Shown: in pieces, positions 59,367 through 64,000 of the stretch
Position numbering within the stretch: the first letter of the stretch is position 1
Layout of the letters: each line of letters begins with the position of its first letter
Assembly (NCBI GenBank): GCA_030826265.1
Contig: JAPJOH010000002.1
Coordinates: 1-64,000, forward strand
DNA: 64,000 bases
Direction: 5' to 3'
DNA from: Collinsella aerofaciens
GTDB lineage: Bacteria > Actinomycetota > Coriobacteriia > Coriobacteriales > Coriobacteriaceae
Position numbers and translations under genes: made by a program
Notes under the pieces: generated by a model
Told to the model about the DNA's origin: nothing
The model's database searches: none
What the model saw: the letters and a program-made list of their open reading frames with translations, nothing else

Positions 59367-60528
59367 CCGTCCGGTTCGGGTCCTATATATTGCTAGAGGG
59401 ATAAGCGAAATAGGCAATTGGTGTGCGAATATTGCTTTGCCAATGCTGATTTACGAGGTAACTCACGATGTTTCTGCAACTGCTTTGATGGTCTGCTGCA
59501 GATTTGCCCCCTCTCTGTTTTCAGTTGCGCTCGCGCAGCTGCCTCAGAAGATGGGTATCGGGACACTGCAGGCCATGAGATTGACAGACTTAATTCGCGC
59601 GGGATTATTCGTTTGCTATATTTTTGTTGATAGTAAATGGAGTATGTTTGCTATTACGTGCGCGGTATCGCTTTGCCGAACGGTTGAAATGCCCTGCTTT
59701 TACTCGTTGTTAAGAGCCAATACGAATAGTATCAATCGCGACGTAATTAATAATTCGTTTGGGTTTCTGCAGAATTTGATGATGGTTCTGGGGCCAGTTG
59801 CCGGCGGTTTTGTTGTCGCTCAATTTGGGGCGGAGGCTGTTCTTGCATTAGACGCGCTTTCTTTTGCCGCGTCGTTCTGGTTGCTGCGAGATGTTCCGTC
59901 GGTTATCGAGGTTAATGATAAAGAGGGGATAAGCAAAAATGAAAAAAACAGGACTGCATTTAGTGATCTTAGCGCGAAGCACTTGGCAATTGGTTTCCTA
60001 TTAATCGATATTTCTAGTGGCGTGGCATTCGGCTCTCTGAATTCTCTTTTGCCAGCTATTGCGCAATTGCAATTTGACTCGTCATCGATACAATACGGAT
60101 TCCTTCAGAGTAGTCTTACAATCGGACTGTTGTTCGGAAATACAATATATGGTCGTTTAATTAGTGGTTCCGATTGCATTAAATCATATTGTTTTGTGAC
60201 GTATCTTGCGCTCGGTGCGTATCTGGCGTTTGGCTATCGCTATGCGTCTGGAATATCGTTTATTTTCCTTTTTATCGTCGGTGCCGGAAACGCCATTCAA
60301 GATGTGCTTCTCATAACATCGCTGCAGGATTTGGCGAGAGACGAATCTGAATCGATAAGCCTGTTTTCAATTAGGGAGTCTTTGCAATCGGTTGCTGTTG
60401 TTATTTCAACACTCCTTGTTTCGCTGTTCACGAGCATCGCGATGTTCTCAATTCTCGTTACAGGACTTGGTGTATTTTCAATTATGATGGTAGTTGTGTT
60501 TCAATTGAATTATTTGCGAAAGATGTGA
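59344..60528 (+). CDS. MFS transporter (probable exporter)
   Basis: A 394-residue major facilitator with about 12 helices (IGNWCANIALPMLIYEVTHD, LQNLMMVLGPVAGGFVVAQF and others), of the MFS_3/enterobactin-exporter-like type. Overlaps the DUF2087 gene and is followed 7 bp later by the radical SAM gene, so it is probably the exporter of the peptide product. AT-rich codon use, apparently acquired. Confidence 0.88.
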   Translation: MFTVLRASRPVRVLYIARGISEIGNWCANIALPMLIYEVTHDVSATALMVCCRFAPSLFSVALAQLPQKMGIGTLQAMRLTDLIRAGLFVCYIFVDSKWSMFAITCAVSLCRTVEMPCFYSLLRANTNSINRDVINNSFGFLQNLMMVLGPVAGGFVVAQFGAEAVLALDALSFAASFWLLRDVPSVIEVNDKEGISKNEKNRTAFSDLSAKHLAIGFLLIDISSGVAFGSLNSLLPAIAQLQFDSSSIQYGFLQSSLTIGLLFGNTIYGRLISGSDCIKSYCFVTYLALGAYLAFGYRYASGISFIFLFIVGAGNAIQDVLLITSLQDLARDESESISLFSIRESLQSVAVVISTLLVSLFTSIAMFSILVTGLGVFSIMMVVVFQLNYLRKM

Positions 60529-60535
60529 CGTTGAT

Positions 60536-62857
60536 ATGCCTAAAACGCTTTTAGTATTTCCCCCAGGATGGAGTCCAGTGGGGCCGTATCTTGCCTTGCC
60601 TGTTTTGAAGTCATATCTTCAAGAGGTTGAACAATATAAAGTTGACATCGTTGACTTAAACGTGGAATTTTACGATGACCTCCTATCTTTTAGACATGTC
60701 GAAGAGTGCTGTAAAAGGTATCGGGAATCAAAGGATTCGTTTAGTTCGAATGTTCAATTAACAATCGAGTTGATACAAAAGTCAGCACTTAATGTTGACG
60801 AGGCAAAAGATATTTTCAGATCGAAGAAATACTTTAATCTAAAAGAAAGACAATATGCTGAAAACATTTTTAGAAATGCACTCTATATCATAAATCACGT
60901 CTCATATGGAGTTAAATACACGTTCAACTCCATAGATCTGCCCTATGATTATTATTCGACACCAGAAATAATGAAATCGCTTGCGGATACCTTGCATAAT
61001 CCGTTTATTTCCTTCTATGAAACTGCCTTTCTTAAGCGTATTCAGAGGGAAAAAATCGAGTTTATTGGGATTTCGGTGAGCGGCTGTTTCCAATTGATTT
61101 CTGCAGTTACGTTAGCGAAACTGATTAAAGAAGAATGTCCATCTGTTAAACACGTCTCATTGGGCGGCAATTACATTACTCGTTTAGCAGATGACTGCAT
61201 GAAAGAATGGCATCCCTTTTTTGAATACATTGATTCGATAATGATGTATGACGGCGAAGAGCCGCTTGCACGTCTTCTTGAGGCTCTTGACTCTGGTGAT
61301 GACAATCTCGACTGTGTTCCAAACCTTTGCCATGCTAAAGGTGGGAAGATATATAAAAACCATCGGATTGAGCAAACATTTATCAACGATACGGTTCCCG
61401 ATTTCGATGGCTTCGCCCTTTCTAAATACTTCATGCCTGAGTTAATATTGCCGGTTTATTCCTCTAGGCAGTGTTTTAATCATTGTGCCTTCTGCACCAT
61501 TCCCGGTGCTACCGGTGGTTGTTACCGAAAGATGCCTATATCGAGAGTATTTGAAATAATGTGTCGGTTAAATGAAAAATACGGCACGAGAGTTTTCTCT
61601 TTTGTGGATGAAACATTCGAAGGCAAAAGAATGGAGCAACTCGCGGATGAAATAAACGCATCGGGAAAAACGTTTTTCTGGCATGGAGAAACGAGGTTCT
61701 CTCCAACCCTAAGTACAGACGTTTTCAACAAGATATACCAAAGTGGATGTAGGCAGATTCAGTTTGGCCTCGAGTCATACAACCAAAGAGTTCTTGATCT
61801 AATGAAGAAGAACACGAGAGTTGATTGGATTGATCGCAATATCCATGATTGTCTCAATGCGGGTATTCCTGTTCATCTATTCTTTATGATTGGCTTTCCG
61901 ACCGAAACTAAAGAAGAGGCTCTGAACACCTTAGCTTATACAGAGAATGTTTTGAATTATTCAAAACAGGTATGTGGTGTTCCATATTCCACGAGAGGAT
62001 TTACGAATTTTGGTCTCGTTATGGGGTCGGATGTTTGGAATCATCCCGATAAGTATGGTGTCTCTGTAATGCCGAAGTCCCAATATGAGGATTTGCGCCT
62101 CGAAGTGGATTATGTTTCAGGCACTGGTTTAACTTTAAATGAAGCAAAATCCTTATCTGATGAGCATCATATTGATTTTTATATGCAAGAGGTCATAAAC
62201 GGTAGCGACACAATTGACTTGCCCCAGCGGCTTCATATTTCAGAGGTGACCTGGATCCTAGATTCTATTCACGCTGTCAGGTATAAGGGACATTTGACCA
62301 AAGTAAAGCGACGGCTAACTAGTCTAAATCCAGCTGATCGAATCTGGCTGGATTCCAAGACCTCTGTCGTGCTCGTTGAGCCATTTGCCTACTTCTATAA
62401 TTCTGAATACCATCATGTCTATGCTGTTTCCCAGTTGGTATACCTTAAGTTGGCCCGTTTATTGGAGGCCGATTGTAGCATTTCTCTTATCCTTGATCAG
62501 GGCGACCTCGAGCTGACAAGGACGATAGAAGAACTGTTGCATTATGGATTGCTGAATACAAATATCGATGCCGATTATGTAATGCACGATAATGGTTTTC
62601 AATTGGTTAAAAGTTCGTTTGTGAAAGAAGTCGGACGCTCAAAAGAGGGGTTAAGAGTACTGCTGAGTTGTGCCACCCATAGAATGTGTGCGGTTAATGA
62701 TTTTTCGTTCGCTTTGCTTTCGTTGTTTGAAAAGCCGATTACTAAGAACGAGGTGCGCGACATTTTGAAAAAAGAGGGACTATCGGCAAACGAGGAGCAA
62801 TTAAACAAGTTGGTTGATAATTGCATGAAAGCAGATATACTACAGTTGATTAGATAG
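60536..62857 (+). CDS. B12-binding-type radical SAM enzyme with a winged-helix-like C-terminus
   Basis: A 773-residue radical SAM protein. Residues 1-260 have a B12-binding-like Rossmann region (LVFPPGWSPVGPYLALPVL, IEFIGISVSGCFQ, VKHVSLGGNYITRL). The SAM cluster is C313, C317 and C320 (RQCFNHCAFCTIPG), followed by FSFVDETFEGKRME and the HLFFMIGFPTETKEEALNTL region. Residues 590-773 look like two small winged-helix repeats (VYLKLARLLEADC, FALLSLFEKPITKNEVRD), resembling PqqD-like RiPP recognition elements. The typical B12-lower-ligand motif is not clear. The 36-residue peptide gene follows after 13 bp. Codon use is AT-rich. Confidence 0.9.
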   Translation: MPKTLLVFPPGWSPVGPYLALPVLKSYLQEVEQYKVDIVDLNVEFYDDLLSFRHVEECCKRYRESKDSFSSNVQLTIELIQKSALNVDEAKDIFRSKKYFNLKERQYAENIFRNALYIINHVSYGVKYTFNSIDLPYDYYSTPEIMKSLADTLHNPFISFYETAFLKRIQREKIEFIGISVSGCFQLISAVTLAKLIKEECPSVKHVSLGGNYITRLADDCMKEWHPFFEYIDSIMMYDGEEPLARLLEALDSGDDNLDCVPNLCHAKGGKIYKNHRIEQTFINDTVPDFDGFALSKYFMPELILPVYSSRQCFNHCAFCTIPGATGGCYRKMPISRVFEIMCRLNEKYGTRVFSFVDETFEGKRMEQLADEINASGKTFFWHGETRFSPTLSTDVFNKIYQSGCRQIQFGLESYNQRVLDLMKKNTRVDWIDRNIHDCLNAGIPVHLFFMIGFPTETKEEALNTLAYTENVLNYSKQVCGVPYSTRGFTNFGLVMGSDVWNHPDKYGVSVMPKSQYEDLRLEVDYVSGTGLTLNEAKSLSDEHHIDFYMQEVINGSDTIDLPQRLHISEVTWILDSIHAVRYKGHLTKVKRRLTSLNPADRIWLDSKTSVVLVEPFAYFYNSEYHHVYAVSQLVYLKLARLLEADCSISLILDQGDLELTRTIEELLHYGLLNTNIDADYVMHDNGFQLVKSSFVKEVGRSKEGLRVLLSCATHRMCAVNDFSFALLSLFEKPITKNEVRDILKKEGLSANEEQLNKLVDNCMKADILQLIR

Positions 62858-62870
62858 AGGAGGTTTCTGC

Positions 62871-62981
62871 ATGGACGTTATTAACAAAGATCTCTTGGAG
62901 CAACTGAAAGAGTTTCAGGAAGAGGGCGTCGTGGTAGAAGTGTTCGACTTTGAGGACTACATGGATAAATTCTGCCATTAG
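62871..62981 (+). CDS. 36-residue peptide, candidate RiPP precursor
   Basis: A short reading frame with agaggaggt 6 bases before its ATG, 13 bp after the radical SAM gene and 24 bp before a terminator. An N-terminal amphipathic helix (MDVINKDLLEQLKEFQEE) could be the leader. The rest is hydrophobic and acidic, with Phe-Asp/Glu repeats and a C-terminal DKFCH, with one cysteine. Length, position and context suit a peptide modified by the radical SAM enzyme. It is too short for ordinary gene finders. Confidence 0.75.
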   Translation: MDVINKDLLEQLKEFQEEGVVVEVFDFEDYMDKFCH

Positions 62982-63005
62982 TTTCGGAATTTACTCGCCT
63001 CGCTT

Positions 63006-63039
63006 AAAGGAGAAGTCGATTATCGATTTCTCCTTTTTT
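63006..63039 (+). terminator. Terminator of the radical SAM cluster
   Basis: aaaggagaagtcga (63006-63019) pairs with tcgatttctccttt (63022-63035), one wobble, then a T run (cctttttt). The following 130 bp up to 63168 contain one more hairpin (cctctcagtaaactgggagg) and no gene. Confidence 0.9.
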
Positions 63040-63168
63040 AATTAAAGATATTATTGAATACATGCTCCTAGCACAGGTTGGCCTCTCAGTAAACTGGGAG
63101 GTTGCTTTGGCTAGTTAGAGATATGTGAACGTCCGTTAGACTGAATCTCAGGGTAGAAGGGGCCTCCA

Positions 63169-64000
63169 GTGTCCAGATCAACTAGGCAATGCTGCGTTTC
63201 GGCTAATAAGAACGATGGCTTTTTGCGTGTGGCGGCGGCCTCGCCGCGGATTCGCGTGGCCGATGTCGAGGGTAATGCCGAGGTTGCGTTGGCGGCTGTT
63301 CGCGAGGCTGCCGAGCGCGGCGTTCGTGCACTGGTGCTGCCCGAGCTTAATCTGACCGGATATACTGCGGCGGACCTGTTCCATAACCGCACGCTGCTGC
63401 ACGCCTGCGAGGCGGCGCTTGTGTGCATTCTCGATGAGACCCGCGAACTGCCGATCGTCTTTACGGTCGGCCTTCCCGTTGCGGTGGCTGAGGACATCTA
63501 CAACTGCGCCGCCGTGTGCTGCGCGGGCGAGCTGTTGGGTCTGACGGCCAAAAAGTATCTGCCCAATTACGGCGAGTTCTATGAGCGCCGCTGGTTTGCT
63601 CCGGCACCCACTGATCCCATGTGGATTGAATTTGCCGGACAGGGGCCGGTGCCGCTCGGTTCGGGGCTTATATACCGTTGCTGTGACGAGGGTGCCGAGG
63701 ACATGGTGCTTGGCGTTGAGGTCTGTGAGGACCTGTGGGTGCCGGCGCCCCCTTCGACCGAGATGGCGCTTGCCGGTGCGACGGTGATTCTCAACCCGTC
63801 GGCTTCGGACGAAATCATCGGTAAGGCAGACTATCGCCGCAGCCTCATCTCTAACCAGAGCGCACGCCTGTACTGCGCCTATGCCTATGCGGACGCGAGC
63901 GAGGGCGAGTCCACGACCGACATGGTCTTTGCAGGCGAGAACCTCGTCTACGAAAACGGTTCGAAGCTCGCCGCGACCAAACTGCTTACCTGCGATATGG
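63169..64000 (+). CDS. nadE: Glutamine-dependent NAD(+) synthetase, 5' part
   Basis: The first 277 codons of a NAD synthetase with an N-terminal glutaminase (nitrilase-like) domain. Its Glu-Lys-Cys triad lies in VLPELNLTGYTAADLFHNR, AKKYLPNYGEFYERRW and GVEVCEDLWVP. The synthetase domain lies past the window end. The GTG at 63169 has agaagggg 7 bases upstream and leads into GFLRVAAASPRIRVADVEGN, the family's usual N-terminus, after about 17 extra residues. The true start could be later. GC-rich native codon use returns here. Confidence 0.9.
   Translation, partial: MSRSTRQCCVSANKNDGFLRVAAASPRIRVADVEGNAEVALAAVREAAERGVRALVLPELNLTGYTAADLFHNRTLLHACEAALVCILDETRELPIVFTVGLPVAVAEDIYNCAAVCCAGELLGLTAKKYLPNYGEFYERRWFAPAPTDPMWIEFAGQGPVPLGSGLIYRCCDEGAEDMVLGVEVCEDLWVPAPPSTEMALAGATVILNPSASDEIIGKADYRRSLISNQSARLYCAYAYADASEGESTTDMVFAGENLVYENGSKLAATKLLTCDM

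Noticed and set aside
1..64000. CRISPR array, prophage or rRNA operon
   Set aside because: No regularly spaced repeats, no phage structural or integrase genes and no rRNA sequence were seen on either strand.

Overview
The window looks like chromosomal DNA of a gut coriobacterium, most likely Collinsella. This is inferred from the GC-rich third codon positions, frequent GTG and TTG starts behind strong Shine-Dalgarno sites, an anaerobic gene set (class III ribonucleotide reductase, ferredoxin-type aldo/keto reductase, flavodoxin next to a DUF3793 protein), and protein styles typical of that group. No rRNA, CRISPR array or prophage is visible. There are two complete tRNA genes and the 3' part of a third.

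Layout. 1-2300: tRNA-Gly 3' end, a GH13 alpha-glucosidase, then tRNA-Gly and tRNA-Val. 2300-6100: nrdD and nrdG, with an NrdR-like box and two long inverted repeats. 6160-7830: a folate/pterin group (folE, HD hydrolase, folB). 7840-19730: mostly housekeeping genes, including a YgjP-type metallopeptidase, M19 dipeptidase, SlyD-like FKBP plus a UreE-like protein, HAD phosphatase, Fur-family regulator, acylphosphatase, RNase HI, a LysR regulator divergent from metY, and a secreted protein. 19880-23220: aldo/keto reductase, Gfo/Idh oxidoreductase and nfo, with two copies of an 87-bp structured intergenic element. 23370-26475: an amino-acid ABC importer. 26590-31020: flavodoxin, DUF3793, a copper-type HMA protein with a CsoR-like operator, and an SOS-controlled Y-family polymerase with YolD. 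31200-32910: pgi. 33055-35923: an isolated minus-strand operon of an unknown protein, a ClpP paralogue and a VirD4/TraG-type ATPase. 36792-39181: deoC and two HAD phosphatases. 39332-48353: a GntR regulator and a probable operon for Amadori-type sugar-amine or similar compounds (YfcC carrier, two amidohydrolases, sugar-phosphate isomerase/epimerase, FrlB-like SIS deglycase, two PfkB kinases, YjbQ). It runs into a decayed scar (IS3 end, SgcQ/BtpA remnant, broken FGGY kinase). 49761-54373: TatD, TcdA, SdpR/SdpI and EttA.

54430-63040 contains two visibly AT-richer stretches around two GC-rich genes. The first encodes a Tat-exported papain-like (C39-fold) protein and a lipoprotein. The second, 58766-63040, encodes two small proteins, an MFS exporter, a 773-residue B12-binding-type radical SAM enzyme with a winged-helix-like C-terminus, and a 36-residue peptide behind a perfect ribosome binding site. 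It ends in a terminator. I read it as an unrecognised RiPP (ribosomally made, modified peptide) cluster and as the best candidate for a new system here. The window ends inside a glutamine-dependent NAD synthetase gene.

The other notable structural signal is the pair of 87-bp elements at 21073 and 22255. Their 22-bp stem carries four consecutive compensatory base-pair changes, and each lies directly upstream of a ribosome binding site.
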